From NCBI RefSeq assembly GCF_013363975.1, contig NZ_JABWGN010000008.1:62001-126000 (forward strand): DNA of 64,000 bases, in the 5' to 3' direction. This document shows positions 1 to 7,378 of this stretch, piece by piece (position 1 is the stretch's first letter; every line of letters starts with the position of its first letter). Below the pieces are notes generated by a model. The model was not told where the DNA came from and did not search any database. It worked only from the letters and a program-made list of their open reading frames with translations. The position numbers and the translations under genes were made by a program. This DNA comes from Nonomuraea montanisoli (GTDB lineage Bacteria > Actinomycetota > Actinomycetes > Streptosporangiales > Streptosporangiaceae).

Positions 1-320
1 ACGCGGCGAGCGGGCCGCTGGCGCGGGCGCTGGAGAACGCGATCGTCCAGGGCGACGCCAGGGGCGACACCCGTCAGGCCGCGAAGATCCTGGACGGCAA
101 GCTCGCCAAGCCTGGTGACCCCGCCCCGGTCACCACCCTGGTCGAGGCCCTCGTCTACCGGGCCGAACTGGCGGTCCGGCTCGGCGACCTCGACACGGCC
201 GAGCGCCTGCTGGCACGCGTCGCCGACACGCGCCTGGACGACTCGCAACGCCAGCGCCTCTCCGACGCGCTGGCCAACGCGGCCGACCTGGAGCTCGCCG
301 TACGGTCCGCGGCTCCCTGA
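1..320 (+). CDS. C-terminal fragment of a TPR-like helical protein (5' end outside the window)
   Basis: An open frame enters from the left edge and ends at TGA 318-320, giving about 105 residues. The sequence is Ala/Leu/Arg/Glu-rich and predicted helical. Segments such as LVYRAELAVRLGDLDTAERL resemble a tetratricopeptide repeat, a helix-turn-helix unit used for protein contacts. No catalytic motif is visible in the part present. A 9-bp inverted repeat follows about 20 bases after the stop. The full protein could be a TPR regulator, but the N-terminal domain needed to say so lies outside the window. Confidence 0.6.
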   Translation, partial: AASGPLARALENAIVQGDARGDTRQAAKILDGKLAKPGDPAPVTTLVEALVYRAELAVRLGDLDTAERLLARVADTRLDDSQRQRLSDALANAADLELAVRSAAP

Positions 321-338
321 CCGGATCGCCGCCCTCCG

Positions 339-375
339 CCACCGGCCTCGGCGCGACGGAAGGGACGGCCGGTGG
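339..375 (+). terminator. Candidate hairpin terminator after the truncated gene
   Basis: CCACCGGCC (339-347) pairs perfectly with GGCCGGTGG (367-375) across a 19-base loop, just downstream of the stop at 320 and ahead of the next gene's leader. There is no U-tract, as is usual for high-G+C actinomycete terminators. Confidence 0.4.
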
Positions 376-478
376 TGAGGTGGCGGCCGTGCGAGGCGAT
401 GCCGGACGGCCGGAGGGCCAGCTATACGATATGCCTCTCTAAAACGTCATTCCTCGCAGAAGCCCGCAAAGGAGGGCA

Positions 479-865
479 GTGGATCTCGTCAAGCAGGGCG
501 ACGCCTTCGCCGCGTTCTGGCAGGAGCGGCATCTGTGCACGCTCTCGACCGCGCGTCCCGGCGACCCGCCGCACGTGGTCCCGGTGGGCGCGACGCTCGA
601 CCTGCGGACCGGCGTCGCCCGGGTGATCACCTCGGGCACCTCGGTCAAGGCCCGGCTCGTCGGCGAGGAGGGCGCGCTGGTGTCGCTCTGCCAGGTGGAC
701 GGCCGCCGCTGGTCCACGCTGGAGGGCAGGGCGGTGCTGCGCACCGGGGCGGAGGAGGTGGCCGACGCCGAGCGGCGCTACGCCGCCCGCTACAAGCCGC
801 CCCGCCCCAACCCGGCGCGCGTGGTCCTGGAGATCCAGGTGACGCGCGTGCTGGGCAACGTGTGA
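479..865 (+). CDS. PPOX-class, probably F420- or flavin-dependent oxidoreductase
   Basis: A 128-residue single-domain protein of the pyridoxamine-5'-phosphate-oxidase-like split-barrel fold. The opening residues fit this family: an N-terminal helix (residues about 5-15), then LCTLSTARPGDPPHVVPVG, which is the first barrel strands. The same pattern occurs in the short actinobacterial F420-dependent PPOX proteins. GTG 479 is chosen because AAAGGAGGG lies directly upstream. The family reduces or binds small substrates with F420 or FMN in the cytoplasm; the substrate here cannot be told. It stands alone between a terminator-like hairpin and a convergent kinase gene. The leader (410-450) has an A+T-rich patch, CTATACGATATG, that may hold the promoter. 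Confidence 0.8.
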   Translation: MDLVKQGDAFAAFWQERHLCTLSTARPGDPPHVVPVGATLDLRTGVARVITSGTSVKARLVGEEGALVSLCQVDGRRWSTLEGRAVLRTGAEEVADAERRYAARYKPPRPNPARVVLEIQVTRVLGNV

Positions 866-910
866 ACCGGCGTCGGGGCGGACGGCCGGGGCGGGCACGC
901 GCCGCCTGGC

Positions 911-2539
911 TCAGGAGTACCGCTCGCACACGGTGAAGCTGGTGCTCTTGGCGGCCTTGGCCGGGGTGAGGAGGCGGAAGACGACGGTGTGCCGGCCCGG
1001 CTCGAACGCGCCGAACGGGTTGCGCCGGTTCTTGGCCGTCCCCTTCACCCAGTCCGTCTTCCAGCCCTCGTCCTGGCCGTCCACGATCCACCGGTAGCCG
1101 TACTCCGTCAGCTTCCCGGACGGCCCCTTGACCACGGCGACGGGGAAGAGACTCGGTGACCAGCAGCCCTTGTCCGTCTTCAGTCCGTCCAGCGTCAGGG
1201 ACACCAGGCTGACGCCGCCGCTCGCGGCCGCGGTCGCGCTCCTCGTGGGGGTGGCCCGCTGCCGGGAGGCCGTCGGCTCGGGGGTGGCCGGCTTGGTGGT
1301 CGTCGGCTTCGGGGTGGCCGGCTTCGGGGTCCTGGAGCCGGAGGTCGGGTCGGCGGTCGACTCGGGGAGTGGCTGGCGCCGGGTGGGAGTGGTCTTCGGG
1401 CGGCCGGTCCGGGTGGGGCCGGTCTTCGTGGCCGTCGGGTCCTTCGTCCCGGCCGTGGCGCTCCCGGACGTCGTGGCCCCGGAGGGGCGGGCAGGGGACG
1501 CGGTCGTCGCCGGAGCGGGCATCCAGATGATCGCCCCGGCCACCAGGGCGGCGGACACCGCCAGGGCCCCCGCGCCCGCCAGGATCGCCCTGCCGGGCCG
1601 GGGGCCCTCGCCACGGGTCGCCGCCGTACCGTCGTGACGTCCCGCTGCGGGATGCGTGGGAGCGTGATGTCCCGGCGCGGGGTGATCGGGAGCGTGATGT
1701 CCCGCCGCGGGATGTGCGGGAGCGTGACGTCCCGCCGCCGGGCCGGCGGGAGGGGCGGGCCGGGCGCCGATGAGCCAGAGCAGCACGTCCTGCATGGCGG
1801 GCCGGGCGGAAGGGTCCTTGGCCAGGCAGGCGAGCACGATGGGGCGCAGCGGCGCGGGAAGGCCGCCCAGCGACGGCTCGTCGTGCAGGATGCGGCGGAT
1901 CACCGCGGGCAGCGAGTCCTCGCCGAACGGCGGCGACCCGGTCGCGGCGAACACGATCACCGACGCCCAGGCGAAGACGTCCGCCGCCGGACCGACCGGC
2001 GCTCCGGCGAGCTGCTCCGGAGCCATGTAGGCGGGCGTGCCGACGACGCTGCTCGTCACGGTCAGCGACTGGCCGGCCGTACGGGCGATGCCGAAGTCGA
2101 TGACGCGCGGGCCGTCGCGGCCGAGCAGGACGTTGGCCGGCTTGAAGTCGCGGTGCACCACCCCGGCGCGATGGATCGCGGCCAGCGCGGTCGCGGTCGC
2201 GACCGCGAGCCGTTGCAGGTCGGCGCCGCCGTGGCGGCCCGCCTGCTGGAGCGAGGGCCCTTCGACGTACTCCGTCACGATGTACGGCCGGCCGCCCAGC
2301 GACGCGTCGAGCACCTGGGCGATGCAGAACGGCTCCACCCGCCGCGCCGCGTCGATCTCCTTGGCGAAGCGGTGGTCGTCACCCGCCGGCCCGTCCCGCA
2401 GGACCTTGACGGCGACCCGCCGCCCGTCGGGCGCCTGGGCCAGGTAGACCACGCCCTGTCCGCCCGCCCCCAGCCGTCCGAGCAGGCGGTAGGGGCCGAC
2501 GGCCGCGGGATCCTCGGGCCGGAGCGGCGGGGCCGTCAC
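911..2539 (-). CDS. Membrane Ser/Thr protein kinase (second of a tandem pair)
   Basis: A 542-residue Hanks-type kinase. The catalytic domain spans residues about 15-275: glycine loop LGRLGAGGQGVVYLA, Lys45 in VAVKV, catalytic loop VVHRDFKPAN (Asp131), DFG in VIDFGIAR, and the APE-like YMAPEQ. A Pro/His/Ala linker with three 10-residue repeats follows, then one transmembrane helix (AILAGAGALAVSAALVAGA) and a Thr/Pro-rich stalk. The extracellular domain of about 100 residues contains two cysteines. This is the layout of a membrane receptor kinase with no PASTA domains. GTG 2539-2537 overlaps the upstream kinase stop as GTGA, so the two genes are probably translationally coupled. The kinase domain and ectodomain both resemble the upstream gene, which points to a tandem duplication. 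The ligand is unknown. Confidence 0.88.
   Translation of the reverse strand: MTAPPLRPEDPAAVGPYRLLGRLGAGGQGVVYLAQAPDGRRVAVKVLRDGPAGDDHRFAKEIDAARRVEPFCIAQVLDASLGGRPYIVTEYVEGPSLQQAGRHGGADLQRLAVATATALAAIHRAGVVHRDFKPANVLLGRDGPRVIDFGIARTAGQSLTVTSSVVGTPAYMAPEQLAGAPVGPAADVFAWASVIVFAATGSPPFGEDSLPAVIRRILHDEPSLGGLPAPLRPIVLACLAKDPSARPAMQDVLLWLIGARPAPPAGPAAGRHAPAHPAAGHHAPDHPAPGHHAPTHPAAGRHDGTAATRGEGPRPGRAILAGAGALAVSAALVAGAIIWMPAPATTASPARPSGATTSGSATAGTKDPTATKTGPTRTGRPKTTPTRRQPLPESTADPTSGSRTPKPATPKPTTTKPATPEPTASRQRATPTRSATAAASGGVSLVSLTLDGLKTDKGCWSPSLFPVAVVKGPSGKLTEYGYRWIVDGQDEGWKTDWVKGTAKNRRNPFGAFEPGRHTVVFRLLTPAKAAKSTSFTVCERYS
1639..1728 (-). repeat. Three imperfect 30-bp tandem repeats in the kinase linker
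   Basis: Three consecutive 30-bp units (1639-1668, 1669-1698, 1699-1728) share GTCCCG..GCGGG..GGGAGCGTGA on the plus strand. They encode repeats of the type HAPxHPAxGH between the kinase domain and the membrane helix. The frame is kept, so copy-number change would only alter the length of a flexible cytoplasmic linker. Confidence 0.8.
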
Positions 2540-4092
2540 TGGTCGTCGTCCGGGCAGATGGTGAACCTGAGCGTCCTCGACGAGGTGGTGGGCCCGGTCA
2601 CGCGCAGGATGACGGTGTGCGGCCCTTCCTCCTTGACGAGCGGGCCGACGAGCTGGTGGGTGTGGGACTCCGCGATGGGGCCCTCCGAACGCTCCTTGAC
2701 CCGGCCGTCGAGGACCCATTCGTAGCGGAACGTGGTGGCCAACTTGGTCCCCTCCACGACGCCGAAGGTGTTGGTGTCGTTGATGTGACAGTTGCGGGCG
2801 GTGTCCATCCCGGGGCTCTGGGCGCGGATCGAGAGGACCTTGAACGACCCGCCGCCGCTCGGGCCGGTGGACCGGGTGGGTCTCGCCGAGGGAGCCGTCG
2901 AGGTGGGTTCGCGCGTCGGCTGCCGGGACGCCTCGACGGTCGGCTGCCGCGTCGGCCGGGAGGTGGACGTCCGGGCCGGTCGGGGGGTGGACGGCTTGCG
3001 TGTCCGCTTCGCGCGCTTGTGGGGCGCCGTCGCGGCGGGTGTCGCGTTGGTGGAGATCGCGAGGGCCTCGGTGGGAACGGGCCGCCGCTCGATGACCCAG
3101 CCGTTCATGGCGGCCCAGGCGACGCTCCCCGCCACCGTCAGCGCCACGGCCGCGGCCCCGGCGACCCGCCGCCCCCTGCCTCTCCGGCGCCCCGGCCTCC
3201 CGGGAGAGGTGACCGGCTCGCCGTGCCCGGGATCGGCCGCCCGGCTCGCCGCGGCATGCCCGCGGTCGGTCGTCCGGCTCGCTGCGGCGTGCCCGGGGTC
3301 GGCGGGGGCGACCGCCTGGCCGCCCAGCAGGCGCAGCAGCACCTGCTGCATGGACGGGCGGCGCGCCGGATCCTTGGCCAGGCAGTCGAGCACGAGCGCG
3401 CGTAACGGCTGCGGCAGCTCGCCGAGCTGCGGCTCGTTGTGCAGGATCCGGTTGATCACGGCGGGCAGCGTGTCCTCGCCGAACGGCGGCGACCCGGTCG
3501 CCGCGAACACCATCGCCGAACCCCAGGCGAACACGTCGGCGGCGGGCCCGACCGCCGTCCCGGCGAGCTGCTCGGGCGCCATGTAAGCGGGCGTCCCCAC
3601 GATGCCGCTGGCTCCGGCCGGCCCCGCCTCGGCGGACCGGGCGATCCCGAAGTCGATCACCCGGGGCCCGCCGTGTCCCAGCAGCACGTTGGCGGGCTTG
3701 AAGTCGCGGTGCACGATGCCCGCCTGGTGGATGGCCGCCAGCGCGGTCGCGGTCGCGACCGCGAGCCGTTGCAGGTCGGCGCCGGCGTGGCGGCCCGCCT
3801 GCTGGAGCGAGGGGCCGTCGACGTACTCCGTCACGATGTACGGCCGGCCGCCCGGCGACGCGTCGAGCACCTGCGCGATGCAGAACGGCTCCACCCGGCG
3901 GGCGGCGTCGACCTCCTTGAGGAAGCGCCCGTCGGCCTGCCCTTCCCGCAGGACCTTGACCGCGACCGGCCCGCCGTCGCGTCCCGACGCGAGATAGACG
4001 ACGCCCTGCCCGCCCGCGCCGAGACGGCCGAGGAGCCGGTAGGGCCCCACGGCCGCGGGATCGTCCTCCCGGAGAGGTTCGGCTCGCGGCAT
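2536..4092 (-). CDS. Membrane Ser/Thr protein kinase (first of a tandem pair)
   Basis: A 518-residue Hanks-type kinase. It has the glycine loop (LGRLGAGGQGVVYLA, residues 21-35), Lys46, the catalytic loop IVHRDFKPAN with Asp130, DFG Asp147, and YMAPEQ. A Pro/Ala/His linker leads to one membrane helix (GAAAVALTVAGSVAWAA). A Ser/Thr/Arg/Pro stalk follows, then an extracellular domain with two cysteines (NCHINDTNTF and FTICPDD). Start ATG 4092 has AGGAGTGCC upstream. Its stop lies inside the next kinase gene's start (GTGA), so the pair forms one operon transcribed leftward from the 4093-4374 region. The two kinase domains match almost residue for residue over long stretches. The ectodomains are clearly related but much more diverged, suggesting they sense different signals. 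Confidence 0.9.
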   Translation of the reverse strand: MPRAEPLREDDPAAVGPYRLLGRLGAGGQGVVYLASGRDGGPVAVKVLREGQADGRFLKEVDAARRVEPFCIAQVLDASPGGRPYIVTEYVDGPSLQQAGRHAGADLQRLAVATATALAAIHQAGIVHRDFKPANVLLGHGGPRVIDFGIARSAEAGPAGASGIVGTPAYMAPEQLAGTAVGPAADVFAWGSAMVFAATGSPPFGEDTLPAVINRILHNEPQLGELPQPLRALVLDCLAKDPARRPSMQQVLLRLLGGQAVAPADPGHAAASRTTDRGHAAASRAADPGHGEPVTSPGRPGRRRGRGRRVAGAAAVALTVAGSVAWAAMNGWVIERRPVPTEALAISTNATPAATAPHKRAKRTRKPSTPRPARTSTSRPTRQPTVEASRQPTREPTSTAPSARPTRSTGPSGGGSFKVLSIRAQSPGMDTARNCHINDTNTFGVVEGTKLATTFRYEWVLDGRVKERSEGPIAESHTHQLVGPLVKEEGPHTVILRVTGPTTSSRTLRFTICPDDDQ

Positions 4093-4374
4093 GGCACTCC
4101 TGTGACGGCAGATGGATCATCAGCACCATAGCGAGGATGTCTGACTCGCATTGACCACTCACCGCAAACGGGGCTTTTCCCCGGGATATCGGCGCGAGTC
4201 TGCAGGTTCCCCGGCATGCGTGACGCCACCGGGGCCCGCCATCGTTGAGTTCCGCTAAACGCACCGTTGCTTTTTCTGTCGTTGTTCCGGAGGACGCCCG
4301 CGCCGATCCTTGGTGCCCGGAGCCATCGCTCGGGCCGGGCCCCGCCCGGCCGTTCGGGGAAATCGGAGGAACCC
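4093..4374. promoter_or_regulatory. Divergent intergenic region between the kinase pair and the TMEM175-like gene
   Basis: About 280 bases separate two divergent units and must hold promoters for both. The stretch 4130-4270 is lower in G+C than its surroundings (for example TGAGTTCCGCTAAACGC and TTGCTTTTTCTGTCG). I cannot assign convincing -35/-10 boxes. A strong GGAGGA (4365-4370) at its right end belongs to the small reading frame that follows. Confidence 0.4.
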
Positions 4375-4431
4375 GTGTCGTACGACCTCACTCGGCGCGC
4401 CGCGCACCTCGGCGGTCCGGCCCATGGCTGA
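4375..4431 (+). CDS. Possible 18-residue leader peptide overlapping the TMEM175-like start
   Basis: GTG 4375 sits 4 bases after a strong ribosome binding site GGAGGA (4365-4370) and opens an 18-codon frame ending at TGA 4429-4431. The stop overlaps the first codons of the channel gene, whose ATG (4424) has no good binding site of its own. This is the usual arrangement for translational coupling. The peptide (VSYDLTRRAAHLGGPAHG) matches nothing I recognise. It may be functional as a sequence or only as a ribosome-delivery leader. Confidence 0.35.
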   Translation: MSYDLTRRAAHLGGPAHG

Positions 4432-5041
4432 CAAGGAGACCAGCCCCGCGGCCGTCGAACGAGTGGCGTTCTTCTCCGACGCGGTGATCGCGATCGCGAT
4501 GACCCTGCTGGCCCTGGAACTGCCCGTGCCGGAGGGGACGCGCCTGCCGGAGTTCGTGGCGTCCTTCGGCGAGCATCGCGACGAGTACATCGCCTTCCTG
4601 CTGGCCTTCCTCGTGGTCGGCGGCACGTGGCTCGCCCACCACAAGCTCTTCCGGTTCATGGCCGCCACCGACACGCTGCTGCTGGTCATCAACCTGGTCA
4701 CGCTGTTCGCGCTGGTCCTGGTGCCCTGGTCGAGCAAGACGCTGGAGAGCGCGGAGGACGGGTCGGGCATCGCCCTGTACTCGCTCGTCATGGCCCTGAT
4801 CGGCGCGTCCAGCCTGTGGCTCACCCTGCACGCCAGGCGGGCCGGGCTCATGCGCGAGGACACCCCCGAAGCGCTGTTCGACGGCATCTGGGTGAAGGCC
4901 GCGCTGCCGGGCGCCGTGTTCGGCGTCTCCGCGCCCCTCGCGCTGTGGATCCAGTCGTGGGTGTACCTCCTGTGGCCCCTGCTCTACCTGGGCATCGCGC
5001 TGTTCTACTCGATCCGGCGGCTGGTCAGGGGACCCTCCTGA
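4424..5041 (+). CDS. TMEM175/DUF1211 family membrane channel-like protein
   Basis: A 205-residue integral membrane protein. The first helix carries the family signature FFSDAVIAIAMTLLALELPV, like the F-S-D motif of bacterial TMEM175 (DUF1211) potassium channels. About six hydrophobic helices follow, including LLAFLVVGGTWLAHHKLF and LLVINLVTLFALVLVPWSS. Bacterial members have one six-helix repeat and assemble as tetramers. ATG 4424 is preferred because it places the signature close to the N-terminus. An in-frame start at 4310 would add an implausible Arg/Pro-rich tail. Its weak binding site and overlap with the upstream small frame suggest coupled translation. The conducted ion is inferred from the family only. 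Confidence 0.8.
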   Translation: MADKETSPAAVERVAFFSDAVIAIAMTLLALELPVPEGTRLPEFVASFGEHRDEYIAFLLAFLVVGGTWLAHHKLFRFMAATDTLLLVINLVTLFALVLVPWSSKTLESAEDGSGIALYSLVMALIGASSLWLTLHARRAGLMREDTPEALFDGIWVKAALPGAVFGVSAPLALWIQSWVYLLWPLLYLGIALFYSIRRLVRGPS

Positions 5042-5169
5042 CGGCGGCGATCTTCACTGCCGTTGTCAGGATCTTCGAGCCGTCGCCGTTGTATCGTGCT
5101 GCCGTCGATTCGTCGAGGTCATCCTGTCGGAGTCGCCACGGGGCCCGGCCGATCGACGATGGGAGCACC

Positions 5170-6825
5170 ATGCGAGGAAGATCCTCTCTGCTCGCCGCCG
5201 CCTTCGTGGCGATGGCGACGCTGTTACCTGTGTCGTCGGCCGCCGCGGCGGGCTCCGGAGAGGGAGCCGCGGCCACACCGACTTCGAGCCCGACGTCCAC
5301 GCCCTCAGCGAGTCCGAGCGCGAGTCCGAGCGCGAGTCCGAGCGGCAGCCCCAGCCCGGCGCCCGGGAAGGGCCGCATCGCCTGGGCGCCCTGCGAGGAG
5401 GAGCCGTCCGCCGAGTGCGGCAAGCTGGCGGTGCCGATCGACTGGTCGCGTCCGAACGGGCCCACCATCGACCTGGCCGTCGCCCGCCGCAAGGCCACCG
5501 ATCCCGCGGCCCGCGTCGGATCCCTGGTGATCAACCCGGGCGGTCCCGGCGGTTCGGGCGTGGAGGCCGCCTACGGCGCTCCCGGCTTCTTCACCGAGGA
5601 GCTGCAGAGGCGCTTCGACATCGTCGGCTTCGACCCGCGCGGCGTCGGCCGCAGCCACCCGGTGATCTGCTCGGCGTCGGTGTTCAACCAGATGCCGTAC
5701 GCCGTCATGAGGAGCCAGGCCGACTTCGCCCGGTGGAGCGCCTACGCCAGGCGGTTGCGCGCCGACTGCCGGGCCCGTACCGGACCGCTGTACGACCACG
5801 TGGACTCGGTCCACGTCGCGCGCGACGTGGACGCCCTGCGCGCCGCGCTGGGCGAGGAGAAGCTCACCTACTACGGGATCTCCTACGGCACGCTGATCGG
5901 CCAGATGTACGCCGAGCTGTTCCCGGACCGGATCCGCGCCATGGCCCTGGACAGCAACATGGACCACAGCCTCGGCGTCAAGGCGTTCCTCGACTCCGAG
6001 GCCGCGGCCGTCGAGGACGCCTTCGACGAGTTCGCCGGCTGGTGCGCCCAGGACACCGCCTGCGCCCTGCACGGCAAGGACGTCCGGGCCGTGTGGGAGC
6101 GGATCCTGGCCAGGGCGCGCAGCGGCAAGCTGTACTACCCGGGCGTCACCGACCGCCCGATGACCGAGGTCCAGGTCCTGTGGCTGGGCATCGTGGGCAC
6201 CGAGGGGCCCGCCTGGCAGCTCCTGAGCGAGATCCTGCGCGCCCTGGACGGCGGGGAGCCGCCGTCGTGGGTGCCTCCGCTGCCCGGCCGCGGCCCCGTC
6301 TCCGGGGACGTCGCCCAGCTCCCCACCGCGATCCTCTGCCAGGACTACCGGCTGCCGGTGCGCAGCTACCGGGAGTACGCCGCGCTGCTGCGCAGCTCCA
6401 ACCGCCGCGCCCCGGACATGCGTTTCAACCCGATGCCCATGGAGGACCTGCCCGTCTGCCTGAACCACCCCACCACCAACCCGCAGCACCGGCTGCGGTA
6501 CACGGGCAGCGCGCCGATCCTGCTGGGCAACTCCCTGCACGACCCGTCCACCCCGTACTCCTGGTCGGCCGCCGCGGCCCGTCAGCTCGGCCCCAGGGCA
6601 CGACTGATGACGTACGAGGGCTGGGGCCACCGCATCTACGGCAAGGACGAGTGCAGCACGGTCCCGATCGACGACTACCTGATCTCGCTGACCGTGCCCC
6701 CGCAGGGCTTCCGCTGCCCGGTCGGCGGCCGGGTCGAGACCCTGCGCGAGAAGTCGCAGCGTGAGCTGTGGCCCACGGACGGGCTCCCCTGGGGAGGTTC
6801 GCTTCTGGGCTCCGGCCGACGCTGA
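5170..6825 (+). CDS. Secreted alpha/beta hydrolase, tripeptidyl aminopeptidase-like
   Basis: A 551-residue exported enzyme. A signal peptide (residues 1-27) is followed by a Ser/Pro/Thr linker with repeated SPSAS units (about 28-65) and then an alpha/beta-hydrolase fold. The nucleophile elbow YGISYGT places Ser238. The oxyanion segment is NPGGPGGSG. The acid is likely Asp458 in LHDPSTPY and the base His487 in GWGHRIYG. The C-terminal cap region (CSTVPIDDYL) matches the Streptomyces secreted tripeptidyl aminopeptidases (SlpD/SlpE, Tap class), which remove N-terminal tripeptides from extracellular proteins. ATG 5170 starts the signal peptide; the frame is open far upstream, but that part is not protein-like. 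A strong hairpin follows the stop. Confidence 0.85.
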   Translation: MRGRSSLLAAAFVAMATLLPVSSAAAAGSGEGAAATPTSSPTSTPSASPSASPSASPSGSPSPAPGKGRIAWAPCEEEPSAECGKLAVPIDWSRPNGPTIDLAVARRKATDPAARVGSLVINPGGPGGSGVEAAYGAPGFFTEELQRRFDIVGFDPRGVGRSHPVICSASVFNQMPYAVMRSQADFARWSAYARRLRADCRARTGPLYDHVDSVHVARDVDALRAALGEEKLTYYGISYGTLIGQMYAELFPDRIRAMALDSNMDHSLGVKAFLDSEAAAVEDAFDEFAGWCAQDTACALHGKDVRAVWERILARARSGKLYYPGVTDRPMTEVQVLWLGIVGTEGPAWQLLSEILRALDGGEPPSWVPPLPGRGPVSGDVAQLPTAILCQDYRLPVRSYREYAALLRSSNRRAPDMRFNPMPMEDLPVCLNHPTTNPQHRLRYTGSAPILLGNSLHDPSTPYSWSAAAARQLGPRARLMTYEGWGHRIYGKDECSTVPIDDYLISLTVPPQGFRCPVGGRVETLREKSQRELWPTDGLPWGGSLLGSGRR

Positions 6826-6867
6826 TCCGGCCGGCCTCCCGTAAGGAGCCGGCCTGCCGTAAGGAAA

Positions 6868-6901
6868 GGGGCGGCGCCCGCCGACGCGCGGGCACCGCCC
6901 C
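6868..6901. terminator. Bidirectional terminator between convergent genes
   Basis: GGGGCGG.GCCCGC and GCGGGC.CCGCCCC form a stem of about 14 bp with one C-A mismatch. It lies midway between the hydrolase stop (6825) and the stop of the minus-strand gene (6914), so it can serve both. Confidence 0.65.
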
Positions 6902-6913
6902 TTCACTTCTCCG

Positions 6914-7228
6914 TCACCGCGACTCCCAGCCCTCGCCGCGCCAGGCGCGCAGCTCGCGGCGCACCTGATGGCGGCTGCGGCGGCGCGTCTCGCGCCGGAA
7001 GTGGTACCACTCCCGGTTGCCGCCCCTGGTGAGGCATCCGAGCACGTAGTGGGCGGGGGAGCCCCAGTGGCAGACGCCGGCGCGGCGGCTCGGGGAGGCG
7101 CTGCCGGCGTCGACCTCGGCCGGCAGCGTGCACGGCCCGAACCGATGGTCGTGCACGGGCACGCAGGTCGCCATGGGCGTGTCGGCCATCCGCACCCACC
7201 AGGGGCGGGTCTTGTCGGTCCTGCTCAT
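6914..7228 (-). CDS. Small basic protein of unknown function
   Basis: A 104-residue protein with a conserved-looking start (MSRTDKTRPWWVRMAD), three cysteines (CVPVHDH, PCTLP, VCHWG) with several histidines, and a very Arg-rich C-terminus (RRETRRRSRHQVRREL). The Cys/His spacing might bind a metal and the tail might bind nucleic acid, but this is inference from composition. ATG 7228 is chosen because AAAGGTGA lies just upstream; the frame continues further upstream without a protein-like sequence. It is a single gene convergent with the secreted hydrolase. I do not recognise a named family. Confidence 0.6.
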   Translation of the reverse strand: MSRTDKTRPWWVRMADTPMATCVPVHDHRFGPCTLPAEVDAGSASPSRRAGVCHWGSPAHYVLGCLTRGGNREWYHFRRETRRRSRHQVRRELRAWRGEGWESR

Positions 7229-7378
7229 ACGGTCACCTTTCGGCTCCGTGACGCCCCGGGATGGGGCCGTCATGGGACCGTGCGCACCGTGATCACCTCC
7301 GACCTGGAAGATCCTGATCCCGACGCTACCGCGAACGGCGGGACCGCGCGCGAGCACGCGGACGGACCGGGGCAGGCG

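Noticed and set aside
911..4264. One 1117-residue protein spanning both kinases on the minus strand
   Set aside because: Its first half reads the upstream kinase in the wrong frame. Real kinase motifs start only after GTG 2539, so there are two genes with a GTGA overlap.
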